Source: Synaphobranchus kaupii
Taxonomy: Eukaryota; Chordata; Actinopteri; Anguilliformes; Synaphobranchidae
NCBI GenBank assembly: GCA_029718625.1
Contig: CM056378.1
Coordinates: forward strand, 67,789,027 to 67,853,026
DNA length: 64,000 bases
Reading direction: 5' to 3'
Position 1 is the first letter of the stretch; the number at the start of each line of letters is the position of its first letter. Shown piece by piece: positions 1-11,655 of the stretch. A program made the position numbers and the translations under genes. Under the pieces are notes generated by a model. The model was not told where the DNA came from. It did not search any database and saw only the letters and a list, made by a program, of their open reading frames with translations.

Positions 1-1289
1 CTACTTTATAATCTTATTCCAGTTGCCCCGCCCCACCCCAGTCTTTGGCTTTATTGATCAATACCAACATTTTGTTTCAAAAACTCCATGAAGCTCCCCC
101 AGATATTTTCAAAAAACTCCCAGCTTTCCTTTATTAATGTATGTTAGTTTTTCCATAGCAACACATGATGATAGATCCTTAATATATTGATTTATACTTA
201 GTTTGTTCACATTTTCCATCCTATAGCTATTACTCTCTTAGCTTGTAAGAGACAAGTCTATTAGTGCACGATCACTCTTCTTAGTAATAAAATCACTTGG
301 ATAAATACCCAGGATGCATAACTTTGCAGTTTTGTTACCTGGCTAACCATGACAAGAACCTCCTTCCAAAACCTTTTGACCACATTACATTCCCATAAGC
401 AGTGAAAGAGTGTTCCTTTAGCATTGTTACATTTGAAGCATGTGTCTGGCGTATCGGGATTAAAGTGATGTAATTTTGATGGTGTTAAATACGTTCTTAA
501 AATCCAATTGTTTTGTAGCAATTTAAGCCACGTGTTAATTGTTTGTGTTGAGCCTTCAGGCATACCTCCGACCATTCCTCTACTGAGATTTCCTCCTCTA
601 AATCTAGCCTCCAGCTTTTAAGTTTATCTTCTGAAGACTTATCTACAAACATTTTATAGAGCAGCAATACCTGTCCCCTACCAACAGCGTGTTTCACTGT
701 ACTGTCTTCCAGCATTGAGAGAGGTGGCTGAGTGAGTGGTTTTGAGATACAGAGATAAGATTTCATATTTGTAAAAACTTAAAGAAGTGCCTTGAAGAAA
801 TATCATACTTTACTTGTAGTTCAGTAAATGACATTAGCCTTCCATCATTATATAGATCCATTATCCTGCTTAATCCCCTGTTCGCCCATGTCTTAAAACC
901 AGCATCTTCTCTTACAGGTATAAATTTGCTATTGCCCCATATGGACGTGAAACCTGACAGTGGGGGTTTCCCCTATATATTTTTGGGCCTCATGCCAGAT
1001 GTACATAGTATTTTTTAGAAAGGTTTTTTTTGTGTTTTTCCCCAGCTTCTTTGGCTCAGAAGAGTAAAGGTAGCTGCTAAGCGGTAACCCTTGAGCTGAG
1101 CATGTCTCAATCTTGACCCAGGCTGGAGATTCTTCTGGGGAGAAGTAGCACATGGCTGCTCTCAGTTGTGCTGCCCAATAATACCAGTGTAGGTTGGGGA
1201 GTTTTAGACCCCCTCTGTCGTAAGGCAGATAAAGTAGGGTAAAACGGAGCCTAGAGCGTGTGTTCCAGGTGAAGTTGGTAAATACTTTC
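1..1289 (-). mobile_element. LINE (Tx1/L1-type) ORF2 3' fragment, decayed
   Basis: The minus strand, read across several frames, encodes the C-terminal part of a non-LTR retrotransposon ORF2. It begins with a segment like the post-RT region (a GIIGQ/YYWAAQLRAAM-type block near 1170-1230 and SPAWVKIE near 1100). It ends in a Cys-Cys-His-Cys zinc knuckle at 350-480 (CFKC, then HCLWEC), which is characteristic of Tx1/L1-type LINEs. Open stretches at 261-575, 497-766 and 929-1153 are offset by frameshifts, so this is a pseudogene. At about 1289 it abuts the gypsy-type remnant with no visible target duplication, so the junction looks like truncation or rearrangement. The fragment may run past the left edge of the window. 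Confidence 0.8.
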
Positions 1290-2316
1290 TTAAATCTTTG
1301 TGACGAGCTTTCTCACATCATAGTATTTCAGCACCGGAGGGCTTGATATGTAGGCCTTTAGCCCGTTGAATGCATCTTCGTGTTCCTTTTCCCAACACCA
1401 GGCCACGTCGTGGTGCAGCAGCTGGCGGAGTGGTGCAGACAGTTTGCTGGAGTTAGGGATGAACTTTCCAAGGTATGTTGTCATTCCAAAGAATCTCTGA
1501 AGAGCAGCTTTGTCTTCAGGTGGGGGTATCGCAGTGATCACTTTTATCTTCGCCGGGTCAGCTTTGAGTCCCTGGTCTGTGAAGACGTGTCCCACATAGC
1601 TCACCTGTTTGAGCCTGAACCTGCATTTCAGTGGATTCAGTCTGAGCTTCACTTTCCGAGCCCTGTCCAGTAACTTTTTGAGATTGGCATCATGCTCCTC
1701 TACTCCGTTTCCGCCCACGATGATGTCATCGACGATGATTGCACATGGATAGCCTGTAAAGACCTGCTCCATCACTCGTTGGTCGGATAGAGGATTCTGT
1801 GTCTAGTTTGATTTGCCAGAATGAACTTTTTGCATCCAGCACGGAAAACACAGTGGCATTGGACATTTGGGCAGCCAGCTCTTCGACCGTGCGCATAGGA
1901 TGGTGGGGGCGCATTAAAGCTTCATTCAAATCGCGTGGATCGATGCATATGCGAATGCTGTCAGTGTCCTTCTTGTGTGTGGCAACCATTGCAGAAACCC
2001 ATTCTGTGGGCTCTGACATTGGTGTGATGACTCCTAATGTAACCATCCGATCTAGCTCTTTTTTGACCTTGTCCTGCATCGCTACGGGGATGCGCCTTGG
2101 CCTCACAACAGGTGTGACATTTGGATCGACTTTCATTGTTACTGGTAGTGAGCCAATCTCGTCATTGAACAGGTCAGCATATTCAGAAAATATTTTATGT
2201 GACAATGTTGAATCCTCACTAACGTCAACTTGATGTACGGCATTGTTTAGAGTGATTAAGTCCATGTTTAGGCTGTCTGGTAGGCTAAGTAGTGGTTGGA
2301 CATTGTTTTTCACCAC
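1290..2316 (-). pseudogene. Ty3/gypsy-type retrotransposon reverse transcriptase, internally deleted
   Basis: Two overlapping frames on the minus strand encode an RT palm and fingers. The upstream part (1726-2316) has the N-terminal RT region, with a VRPRRIP-type stretch, a WVSAMVATHKKD block and VLDAKSSFWQIKLD, which carries the first catalytic Asp. The downstream part (1290-1775) has the IIVDDIIV active-site box, then GHVFTDQGLKADP and an RFFGM..YLGKFIP block typical of gypsy pol connection regions. Between LDTESS and RVMEQVF (about 1775-1800) roughly 30-40 codons are missing and the frame changes, so the enzyme is broken. RNase H and integrase are absent. The protease/zinc-knuckle part lies immediately upstream on the same strand, so both come from one element. 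Confidence 0.85.
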
Positions 2317-2815
2317 ATGAAATTACAGTGTGTGTGTCCTTGTTTGACAGTTTAGCAGCGCAGTGCTTTTTGTGTGGATCACGGTTCCACCGTAGGCGAC
2401 TAGTTTGGCTGTCTGTGTCTTGTCAATTTTCTCTGCCTGTTTCAGGAAGTTGTAAGTGTCTGAGGAGATAACATTACACTTGGCCCCAGTGTCTACTTTT
2501 AGTTCCAATGGTTTGCCATTCACTGTGACGGAGCAATAGATCTCCTTTTTGTTTTTAATGTTCTCCGGGTTGAGTGTGTTGATTTCACTAGTGTCTAATG
2601 ATAGTCCATCGACGTGAAATGAGCCTTCACTGCGGTCTGTGTCCTCTGCTGTGACTAGATGGTTGACAGGTTTGTATGCACGTGTTTGTCTAGCGGACCT
2701 GCAGTATCTTTTGAAATGGTTGGATTTACTGCAGTTGTGACACTGCTGCCCATATGCCGGACACTTAGTGGGTGATTGCCACCACAATTTTTTCAGTAGG
2801 TGATGCCTGTTGTTG
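2317..2815 (-). pseudogene. gypsy-type gag zinc knuckle plus aspartic protease fragment
   Basis: The minus-strand ORF at 2323-2787 starts in a CCHC knuckle (CPAYGQQCHNCSKSNHFKRYC) and continues into a retropepsin-like region with the active-site signature VDTGAKCNVIS. In the adjacent frame just upstream, CGGNHPL looks like the first half of another knuckle, implying a frameshift near 2770. The order nucleocapsid-protease-RT across 2815-1290 matches Ty3/gypsy pol. No upstream gag, primer-binding site or LTR was identified. Neighbouring sequence above 2815 does not continue recognisable coding sequence. Confidence 0.8.
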
Positions 2816-3587
2816 AAGTTTGTTCACGCTGTGGCATTAATCAGGCTCCTTTCTGTGTTTTCCTAAAAGCTTTAGGATATTGTACAGCATCAATTCTGAC
2901 TGGGGCATGCCGTGGAGTGTACTGTGTTGCTCAGCTAGTTCACGTATTTGTCATGGATTTTGACGAGTCCTTCCCTTGCGGTCGTTCTCCTCGGTAGCCA
3001 CTCGAGGGCGCTGTCCTTTTAGTGGATGTTTGCTCCGCCCCGTCTTTATCACGGAGCTTCTCTACATCCACACCTATGCGTGGTTACCTTGGAGCTATTT
3101 AAGCCCACGTTTCCTTCGTTCTGGGCTTCTATATTATTTCGCTTTATTTTGCATTATTTGCACTGGTTTGTGTTTGGTATTATTTTGCCCTTTGTATGCT
3201 TAGCCAGTATGATTAGGTCTAGGCTCTGTAGGAGACCTTTTTGCTCCAATGTGTTTTATTGGAGTAATGCGGGGCTTGCCTTTGTGTATGTAGCTATTAG
3301 GACTCTTCATCAGTGGCTCTTTTCTGTCTCTGCTTCCTGGTCTTTCCTTTCTTTCTTTGCCTAGACCTGTTGCCTTTTCTGTCTCTTCCTCCTCTCTCTG
3401 TCTGCTTTCTTCCTTGAAAGCGAGAGGAGTCTTTGTTTGTTTGTGGGTATATTTATATAGTAATTTCTTACTAAGAGACAGGGCGTTTTATCATACTGAG
3501 AGGCAGGGCTTTATCTATACTGAGAGGCAGGGATTGTATTTTTGACTAGGCTTGTGTTGGTCATTGAGCTGGTAAATGTCCGGAACA
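2816..3587. other. Unassigned, T-rich on the + strand
   Basis: No coding sequence was recognised. A TATTTAAG box lies near 3096-3103. Copies of CATACTGAGAGGCAGGG recur near 3495-3535. It could be leader or LTR sequence of the adjacent gypsy remnant, but no partner LTR was found in the window. Confidence 0.3.
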
Positions 3588-3776
3588 GCTGTTCTGTTTG
3601 TTCTTCGGTACATGTCTTCCTATAGGGAGACTGGGCGATTTTGTTCAGACAGTAGTTCTGTTCGTCCTTCTTTACCTGTCTCCGTACATGGAGACGGGGC
3701 AATTTTGTTCGGAACTGTAGTTCTGTTCGTCCTTCGGGTACGTCTCTCCTTACAGGGAGACTGGGCTATTTTGTTT
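3588..3776 (+). repeat. Tandem repeat, about 65 bp x 3
   Basis: Three imperfect units start near 3588, 3652 and 3717. Each has a GTAGTTCTGTTCGTCCTTC-like head, then a GGGAGACTGGGC-like core and ATTTTGTT. Such arrays are common in LTR U3/R regions, but no LTR boundary is visible here. Confidence 0.8.
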
Positions 3777-4290
3777 GTTTGCGTGTGACTGCGAGCCTAT
3801 GAAAGTAGCCATGGAACGTTAGATCTCTATTCTTTTCGCCTTCTTGTTACCTTTCCCCTTATTGAGATGTAGGACCATTATTTTTCACGTCTTGTGTTTG
3901 GCATACTGCTGGTAGGTTAGGACACGGAGACTGCTTCCCTTATATTCCTGCAGCAAGCAGTTCACTCCGTTTAGAGCTAGGGAGTTATTTTTCGTATCTC
4001 GCGTTCTCCCTTTGATTGGCTCTAGTTTGTTCTTTTGTTTATTTCCTCTGAGGCAGCTCCTTCTCTCATTCCACGTTAGCACCTCGTTGTTCACTGTATT
4101 GTATACTGATGAGTATTCAGTGTTTTTTTTTAGCTCGTTGTGTTTACTGAGCTCGAGAGTCTTTGTTTTCGTGTGACGTTCGCCCGGTTATACGGGTCGT
4201 TTTTATTTACGCCCCTTTTTTCCTAGTTCATAGCTTTTAAGGTGATATAAATACATTTTTAAACAAGATTTCAGATTTTACCACCCAGAA
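3777..4290. other. Unassigned interval
   Basis: AT-rich sequence without recognisable genes or repeats. It ends just before the CCACCTGACAT motif cluster. Confidence 0.3.
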
Positions 4291-5812
4291 ATGTCAGGTG
4301 GCGCGACCATATATGAATTTTGAATAATACACTTTTAATGTATTTACCACTACTGAAAACCTGCAAATGTGAATCATTGTAGTGTGTAAAATACACATCA
4401 CATGATCAATTCCACTTTCATTTCTTTATTTATGGCAGTTTTATTCCATTTATAGAAACGGCCACTTCTTTTTGTTTTCAAACACCTTATTTTCCATAGA
4501 GAAAGAAAAAAATTCTAACAGTAAAAATTATTTGTATACATTATTCAAAGATTTTCAGTTATATTTCTTTCTTTAATTTTGCAGACTGCAATGGGAATGG
4601 ATACATTTAAATGTAAATTTGCTGGTCGCACCACCTGACCATGACCAGTCGCGCCACCTGACATTGTGCTCAATAACAATTGATATTCACTAAATAAAAA
4701 GAAGAATATGTAAATGCATTTTACTCTGGTTTCATTTGGCTTTTATTTGAAACCTGAGCATTTTATACTGGAACTTAATCATACAATTACATTTCATTCA
4801 GGCCAGCAACAGTGGTAATGTCAATAAGATAACATTTGATCAATGCTTTAAAAATAAAACTGAAACATGAAGTCTCAAGGAACACATTTCAATAATGAAA
4901 TGCAACTGGATAATTTTTTAAACTATCTCTATGCCGTGCTGTTTTTTCTTTGCTTGATAATGGCATCTACAAAAATGAATGAAAAAATAATAACTTAAAA
5001 GGTACAATATGCAACTTTGAGTATCAATTTTGGTTATATAGTCCTATATTCTTGAAGAGTAGGACTTTTTCACCTTTAAACAACTTAATATCATACAGAA
5101 AGATGTATATATTTAAGAAAATGTATTTAATATCTTCAAGCACATTAATTAACATCACATTTTTCAATTGGTTTAACTGTAATTCTAGTCGCGCCACCTG
5201 ACATTGGTCATACCACCTGACATATTGGTCGCACCACCTGACTTTTCAAACTCAATTCAAATCTAACAGGAATTAACTTGAACACCTATATACATTTTTG
5301 TCCTTGAACTCAAGGTTATACGTATATTTTTTTAATCAAATACACGTTTTCTGAATAAAAACTCATTTTCATAGTTTTCCAGGGGTCATACCACCTGACA
5401 TGGTAAGTTGAACCAACCTCCCCATTACTCAAAAACATAAATTATGTAATATTTGTGGGAGAGTTACTAACCTTGTTACTGCATGACAGGGGTCCTGTGG
5501 GGTCTTCTGTGTGATGTCACACTCTGTTGCATCGTTTTCTTACAGGCACAGTACATAAAATGATGTTTTTATGTCGGCCGCCCCCCCCCCCCCCCGACAT
5601 TTGGAGAAGTCAATTTCTCAGACAAAGGTTTTTTTAAGTAATAGAATAGTTTTGAAATAGGACTGTTAAACTACTTTCCGTCATTTATAAGCAATCTTAA
5701 TAAATAAAAATCATGCCAAACTATTTGATTAGGAATTTTATTGAGAAAATTATCCTTTTTATTGCAGTTTTGTTCTCTGCATGTATGTTCAGACGGCCGC
5801 ACCACCTGACAT
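4291..5812. repeat. Cluster of a GGTCGCGCCACCTGACATT motif in AT-rich DNA
   Basis: A 17-19 bp motif with consensus GGTCGCRCCACCTGACATT occurs on the + strand at 4624-4640, 4647-4665, 5187-5205, 5206-5223, 5227-5242, 5384-5401 and 5794-5812. One inverted copy is at 4291-4309. A degenerate ninth copy at 5576-5601 keeps CGGCCGC and GACATT but has a 15-C run in the middle. The outermost copies face each other as an inverted pair, so 4291-5812 could be one element with an 18-bp terminal inverted repeat and internal copies of the same motif. There is no ORF. Every copy except the C-run variant contains the E-box CACCTG. Family unknown. Confidence 0.6.
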
Positions 5813-5996
5813 TTTGGGACTTTAGAACACCAAAACTCGAAAAATAAATTGACTTTCAATAAAATGAGAAGGGTTTCTCATAAAGGAGATATTGTAGTGC
5901 AATTTGATATATAACATGTTTTTTTTTTTATTATTGTTTTTAGGAAAGTAATGAATTCGGACACAAAAAAATCACGTCATGTCATTGACCCATATG

Positions 5997-7618
5997 CAGT
6001 TGAAATCAAAAGTTTTAATATACCTTTAAACTCATATACCTTTAAACTCAGTTTTTCAAAATTCCTGACATTAATTCCTAGCAAACATTTTAGGTCAGTT
6101 AGGATCACAACTTTATTTTAAGAATGTGAAATGTCAGAATAATAGTAGAGAGAATGATTTATTTAAGATTTAATTTCATTCATCACTCCCAGTGGGTCAG
6201 AAGTTTACATACAATCTGTTCGTATTTGGTAGCATTGCCTTTAAATTGTTTAACTAGGGTCAAACGTTTTGGGTAGCCTTCCACAAGCTTCTCACAATAA
6301 GTTGCTGGAATTTTGGCCCATTCCTCCTGACAGAACTGGTGTAACGGAGTCAGGTTTGTAGGCCTCCTTGCTTGCACACGCTTCTTCAGTTCTACCCAAA
6401 AATTTTCGATTGGATTGAGTTCAGGACATTGTGATGGCCACTCCAATACCTTGACTTTGTTGTCCTTAAGCCATTTTGCCACAACTTTGGAAGTATGCTT
6501 TGGGTCATTGTCCATTTGGAAGAGCCATTTGCGACCAAGCTTCTACTTCCCGGCTGATGTCTTGAGATGTTGCTTCAATATATCCACATAATTTTCCTTC
6601 CTCATGATGCCATCTATTTTATGAAGTGCACCAGTCCCTCCTGCAGCAAAGCACCCCCACAACATGATGCTGCCACCCCTGTGCTTCACGGTTGGGATGG
6701 TGTTATTCGGCCTGCAAGCCTCACCCTTTTTCCTCCAAACATAACAATGGTCATTATGACCAAACAGTTCAGTTTTGGTTTCATCCGACCAGAGGACATT
6801 TCTCCAAAAAGTAAGATCTTTGTCCCCATGTGCAGTTGCAAACTATAGTCTTGCTTTTTTATGGCGGTTTTGGAGTAGTGGCTTCTTCCTTGCTGAGCAG
6901 CCTTTCAGGTTATGTTGATATCGGACTCGTTTTACTGTGGATATAGATACTTTTGTACCTGCATCTTCACAAGATCCTTTGCTGTTGTTCTGGGATTGAT
7001 TTGCACTTTTCACACCAAAGCACATTCATCTCTAGGAAACAGAATGCGTCTCCTTCCTGAGCGGTATGACGGCTGCGTGGTCCCATGGTGTTTATACTTG
7101 CGTACTATTGTTTGTACAGATGAACGTGGTACCTTCAGGCATTTGGAAATTGTTCCCAAGGATGAACCAGACTTGTGGAGGTCCACAATTTTCTTTCTGA
7201 GGTCTTAGCTGATTTCTTTTGATTTTCCCATGATGTCAAGCAAAGATGCACTTAGTTTGAAGGTAGGCCTTAAAATACATCAACAAGTACACCTCCAATT
7301 GACTCAAATAATGTCAATTAGCCTATCAGAAGTTTCTAAAGCCATGACATCATTTTCTGGAATTTTCCAAGCTGTTTAAAGGCACAGTCAACTTAGTGTA
7401 TGTAAACTTCTGACCCACTGGAATTGTGATATAGTGAATTAAAAGTGAAATAATGTGTCTGTAAACAATTGTTCGAAAACTGACTTGTGTCATGCACAAA
7501 GTTGATGTCCTAACTGACTTGCCAACACTATAGTTTTCTAACATGAAATATGTGGAGTGCTTAAAAATGAGTTTTAATGACTTCAACCTAAGTGTATGTA
7601 AACTTCCGACTTCAACTG
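5997..7618 (-). mobile_element. Sleeping Beauty-type Tc1 element, full span, inactive
   Basis: The right terminus (7590-7618, reverse complement CAGTTGAAGTCGGAAGTTTA) is followed by TA and has an inner direct repeat at about 7396-7420. The left end has the inner direct repeat near 6187-6211 and a strongly degraded outer repeat near 5997. This IR/DR layout, with two repeats per end, is the hallmark of Sleeping Beauty/salmonid-type Tc1 elements. A transposase pseudogene lies between the ends. The degraded left TIR and broken ORF indicate a fossil. A family A fragment abuts the right end at 7621. Confidence 0.92.
6183..7231 (-). pseudogene. Sleeping Beauty-type Tc1 transposase pseudogene (DD34E)
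   Basis: Reading from the ATG at 7231, the minus strand encodes a paired-like DNA-binding domain, then SISTVKRVRYQHNLKG and KKPLLQNRHKKARL (6843-7025). The C-terminal catalytic part is at 6183-6515, with MDNDPKHTSK and LNPIENFW carrying the second Asp and the Glu. Stops and frameshifts interrupt the N-terminal and central parts. At the 3' end the usual stop after NATKY is lost, so the frame runs into the inverted repeat. The family length is about 340 residues and the remnant covers nearly all of it. It cannot make an active transposase as it stands. Confidence 0.9.
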
Positions 7619-7620
7619 TA

Positions 7621-7965
7621 CACCATAGCCTATATTATGTATGATACCATGAAAATAAAATAGTATTCCACCATCTGCAAAATGCTGCCAAATGTTCTAT
7701 AGCCTACATCAAACATAAAATTCACGATTGCACTACAGTATGTGAAATGCACTCTAAATGCGAAAATAACACTAGGCCTATCAATCATATTGGACAAGAC
7801 AGTGCTCGAGTGGAAAAACGAATGTACATATGTAGCCAGCGAGACCAACCACATTTTAGAAGCATTACTACTTACATATCGGGAAGGGAAAACTCCTGTC
7901 TGGGAATGCGTTTTCTGTAGAGCTTGAGTAATATTAGACCGTTAAAACGAAAACTGCCATTACGC
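7621..7965 (-). mobile_element. Family A (TTAA-type) element fragment, copy A1
   Basis: The reverse complement aligns by eye with 24590-24965 and with the part of 43370-43700 in the same orientation. Shared landmarks are CACCATAGCCTATATTATGTA, CTACAGTATGTGAAATGCACT and GTGCTCGAGTGGAAA. The fragment begins exactly beside the Sleeping Beauty-type right end. Its partner sequence is not found to the left of that element. Confidence 0.8.
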
Positions 7966-8379
7966 TGGGATGCAGGGCTGCCAACTTTCAGATTTCAGCA
8001 AGAGTGAGAAATCAGATTTTCAATGTCGCTGACCCGCGCCACCATACTCGCACCGTCGTGCCTGTGCGCACTACCTTACAAATTCTTCAATTTCAGACTG
8101 AATAGGCCTTGAGGGGGGTACAACTATGAATGATTAAATTTGACTATTGCGTGGCTATCACAACAAATGTAATTTCTTTCCAACACTGCCAAATGTTAAT
8201 TTTTTTTAAAATTACCTTGTAACAATCTCTTGACAGTAAAAATTACATTGCAGAATACTAATTAAACCAATTAAAATATTAATATCACACACTGAGAGAT
8301 AGAGGGATAGAGAGATACTACATACAGAGAGGGAGTGATAGATGACATGTAGAGAAAAAGAGGAGAGTTTAAGGGGGAG
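7966..8379. other. Unassigned interval with a short GA-rich run
   Basis: No gene recognised. 8290-8370 is GA-rich (GAGAGATAGAGGG-like) and leads into the solo LTR. Confidence 0.3.
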
Positions 8380-8863
8380 TGTAAGGTTCGGAGAACCAAA
8401 CGCGACCGATAAGGATTTCTAAAAGCGTATCTAGAGAGATACACCACAAAACACAGAAGTAGCTGCACCAGGACTGAGATAACACAGGATCGAGAAGGAA
8501 ACTTCCCTAGCACAAGGCAAAACAAAGCAACCTCCAAAAACTGAGGCGATCTTGATAAACAGTGAGAATAACAAACAAAAGAACCTCACACACTAAATAA
8601 TTATGTGTAACAAGAGGTGGAGAAACAAAACAAAAATTCCTATACCTTACCGACTTCGTTTTCAACATAGCAAAGACAATATCGAAGTGCGGAAATCCTG
8701 AGGTATTTATAGCCGGCAGAAAACGCGAAACAGGTGTAGGAAATAATTGTCGGGTAAGATACGAATACCAGAACGGAGGCGGAAAAAATCAGATAGAGCG
8801 TCCTGATGACGCCAAAAAGGAAACTAAAACATAGAAATGCAAAGGCTGCAAATAACCATGACA
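8380..8863 (+). repeat. Solo LTR-like element, copy 1
   Basis: It starts TGTAAGGTTCGGAGAACCA and ends AACCATGACA, the TG...CA ends of an LTR. A second copy with the same ends lies at 57324-57971, where flanking sequence proves insertion. Flanks GGGAG and GAGAG form an imperfect 5-bp duplication. Strand is arbitrary. No internal retroelement sequence accompanies it. Confidence 0.65.
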
Positions 8864-9216
8864 GAGAGAACATATAGAGGATAGAGGTCAGTATAAACAA
8901 GTCAGACAGAGGGTAAATAGAGGAAATACAGGAGAGAGAAAAAATATAGGATACAGAGAGAAAAGGAAGCAGAGATACAGAGGGAGAGGACGGGACAAAT
9001 AGAGGGAGAGAGAGGGAGAAAGAGGGACAAATACAGGGAGGGGGAGGGAGAGGGAGGGAGAGGGAGGGACAAATAGATATAGGAGATGGAGGGAGAAATA
9101 GAGGGAGGGGGGACAAATAGAGAGGGGAGATAGAGGGAGAAATAGATACAGAGGGAGACAGAGTGATGGAGAGGGGGAGGGAGGGATACATGTAAAGGGG
9201 GAGACACATAGGGAGA
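8864..9216 (+). repeat. Purine-rich low-complexity tract (GAGAGGGA-like)
   Basis: About 350 bp is almost entirely A/G on the + strand, with recurring GAGGGAGAGAGGGA and GGGACAAATA units. The long minus-strand frames over it are Ser/Leu/Pro low-complexity artefacts. Confidence 0.9.
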
Positions 9217-10358
9217 CAGACTGATCATATAGCAATCACACTAAATACGTATATTGCAGAACCCCCTCCATAATCTCCCTACAGCTCTCAAATAATTGTC
9301 AAAATTCAGTTGCAGTCATTTAGCAGGTGCAGTCATTTAGCAGAGCAGTCAATGCAGTCTAGTTACAGGAGGTGGTCTTCTTAGCTAGTAGTCATTGCAC
9401 TGCTACAAAGGATCAATAATTTGTGTTGGTTTTGCTATATACAAATGCAGGTTGGCATCCTTAAAGTGCCTGCTTGTTTACCATTTTAATGACACAACTA
9501 CTTGTTCAGATATGACTGTGGCATATGTTGGTTAACTAACCTTGAAACAATAACAGAAAATACCCTATAGCTCATTCAAGTATGATAAAATAGTCTTTAT
9601 GGATTGTGTAAAACTAAGAATTTTGCCCATTTTCAGATGGTGGTAGCCAACACATCCTATTTAAAAACATTTCTTCCAAAAGTAAAGTTCCTGAGTTGAA
9701 GTCAGATTTTATTTATTATAACATTGAGGGTATGAGTACCGATTATATTTTTAAAAAGACAAAAAAAATGCGGCCAGATTAAACGTTGTCTTTGAATATC
9801 GATTAGGTTAATGGTATACCAGCTAGTCATAATATAGTAATATAACGATTAGGTTAATGTAAAATTTACTTACATTTGATTGGTAAACTGTGGGTAAAGT
9901 AACATTTGCTTAGCTAGCTAGCTTTTACCTCAGGATAACGCAAGTCACAGGTTTATTGAATTTGGCGAACATCCTTGACAAAAAAAGTGACATATAGATA
10001 AAAGGTTTGGCGTAATCTGACGAAAAAGAAAATGTAAATTATATATGTATGTATATTTATAAGAACCTGGTTCATAAAGGTTAATACTTACTGAACAATA
10101 ACGTTCTCGCCGTCTCACACAGAGTGTCGCGTCCTCCGTTGGGCAGAGCTATGGAGCGAGGATGCAAGGAGTGAAAATAAGCGATTGGAATTAACCCTAT
10201 GGCTCTGCTTATTGGATCGAACCTTCGAGGATACAACGGTATCACATACCGTATGTCCTTATTCACATAGCTAGCACATTCTTGCATTCCTGCCCGTTAC
10301 TAGCCTGCTGGCCGTCATGGATCTCGTGAGCAAAGCCAGGCTGCTGCTCACACACGAT
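9217..10358. other. Unassigned AT-rich interval
   Basis: No coding sequence or recognised repeat. Short words such as GATTAGGTTAATG recur near 9800-9860. Confidence 0.3.
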
Positions 10359-11200
10359 GGGCCCTATCTTACACCCGGCGCTAAGCGGCGCTAACCCAAA
10401 TGCAAGTGTCTTTGCTATCTTACACCCGGCGCATGGTTCATTATAACACCTTGCGTTCACGCCGTTTAAATACCATGTATTCTTGCGCCCATTACAAGTG
10501 AACTGGGCATGTTGGTCTTAAGATGAGGAGTGGCCAGGATTCTTTCTGGCGTATTGCTATCTTGAGCCAGCAGAAAGTGCTTGCGCTAGAACCACCACAA
10601 ACCTGGTCTAAAGTCATGTCACAGTTTACATGTTATTTTAACGGTGCATATAAGTGCATCTACATAGGCGTGTGCACAACGCGCATACCATCCTGTCTGT
10701 TACACACAGGGGCGCGCACAAGCATGACTAAAATATCTAGATCACAATGTGAAATATTATTATTGTGTAGGCTATGTCAAAAATGCATAATAATAAAAGG
10801 TTCCATCGGTCCACATACCTTTCCCTCAGCGAAGGGAAACGATGCCACATCACATTGCTCTCAGCCCACTCCATCAACATCCAGGCGATGTGCGATAGTA
10901 CGGGACAATGGCTATCCATTAAAAAGGAGCTGATAACACCTATATCAAGCCTAATGCGCGAATTGTCATTTAAAACAATGCGTGAATTGTCATTCAATGG
11001 AAAACTCGCGCACTGCAATAGACGGACATTTGAGTTCTGAAAATGCGCTTCAGATGTCATTACAATACAGCTCTCTAGGCCTACAGCCTGTAAGTAAATA
11101 GAATTGTTTTGACTGAAAAAAGTTCAAAACCTTGTCCAGTGAATATTGCATTTATTGTTTTTCAAATAGCCTAAGCTACAGCGTCTTCGCTGTGCATAAG
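10359..11200 (+). mobile_element. Left part of a GGGCCCTATCTTACACC-ended element (family M), copy 1
   Basis: It begins GGGCCCTATCTTACACCCGG and stays closely similar to 47691-48520 throughout, including the frames at 10523-10933 and 47855-48316. The opposite inverted end seen in copy 2 (50773-51020) is not present nearby, so this copy is truncated or rearranged after about 11200. The long frame encodes nothing recognised and is probably incidental. Confidence 0.8.
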
Positions 11201-11655
11201 GTTTTTTCCATAGCCTACGGTTAAACAACGGAGATAAATGTCACCATGTTAACTGAATTTGAACCTTAGTAGTCAAAATGAATTTTAATGACATTCTCTG
11301 CATGTGCACTGCATGTTCTCTGTTTCCCCTGCTGTAAGTCGCACGTTTCACAGTCTTCCTGGGAAAGTGCATTGTTTTAAAGCATTACGCTACGAGTAAA
11401 ACAGGTTGGTCACATTTCCATAAACAGGACATTATAAAACAAGGGGAAATATGAGTGAACATATGGGTTGCTAACCTGACAGCTTTATTGTATTTAGTGT
11501 CATCATTATGGCAAAATAACGGTATTTATGTTATTAATCAATATTACTATGCAGGTAGCCTAATGAACTTCGGATGAAGCTTGAACTTCGAGAACTCCAT
11601 GAGAACAGCCTCATGGAATTGATGTTTGACACTTTCATAATCAAACAAAATTTGT
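11201..11655. other. Unassigned interval
   Basis: No gene or repeat family recognised. Confidence 0.3.

Noticed and set aside
2820..2870. A zinc-finger-like CSRCGINQAPFC on the + strand
   Set aside because: It lies opposite the minus-strand gypsy remnant, is too short, and has no supporting context.
3026..3364. A 112-codon + strand frame with membrane-like composition
   Set aside because: Phe/Leu/Cys/Ser-rich translation of T-rich DNA. A second frame of similar look overlaps it, and there is no recognisable family.
8640..9235. Three overlapping minus-strand frames of 108-189 codons
   Set aside because: They are Ser/Leu/Pro-rich translations of a purine-rich simple repeat and of LTR sequence; no domain and no codon structure.
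10523..10933. A 136-codon frame that recurs at 47855-48316
   Set aside because: The two frames match because both lie in copies of the same family M repeat. They diverge by frameshift toward the 3' end and show no known domain, so conservation reflects common descent of the repeat.
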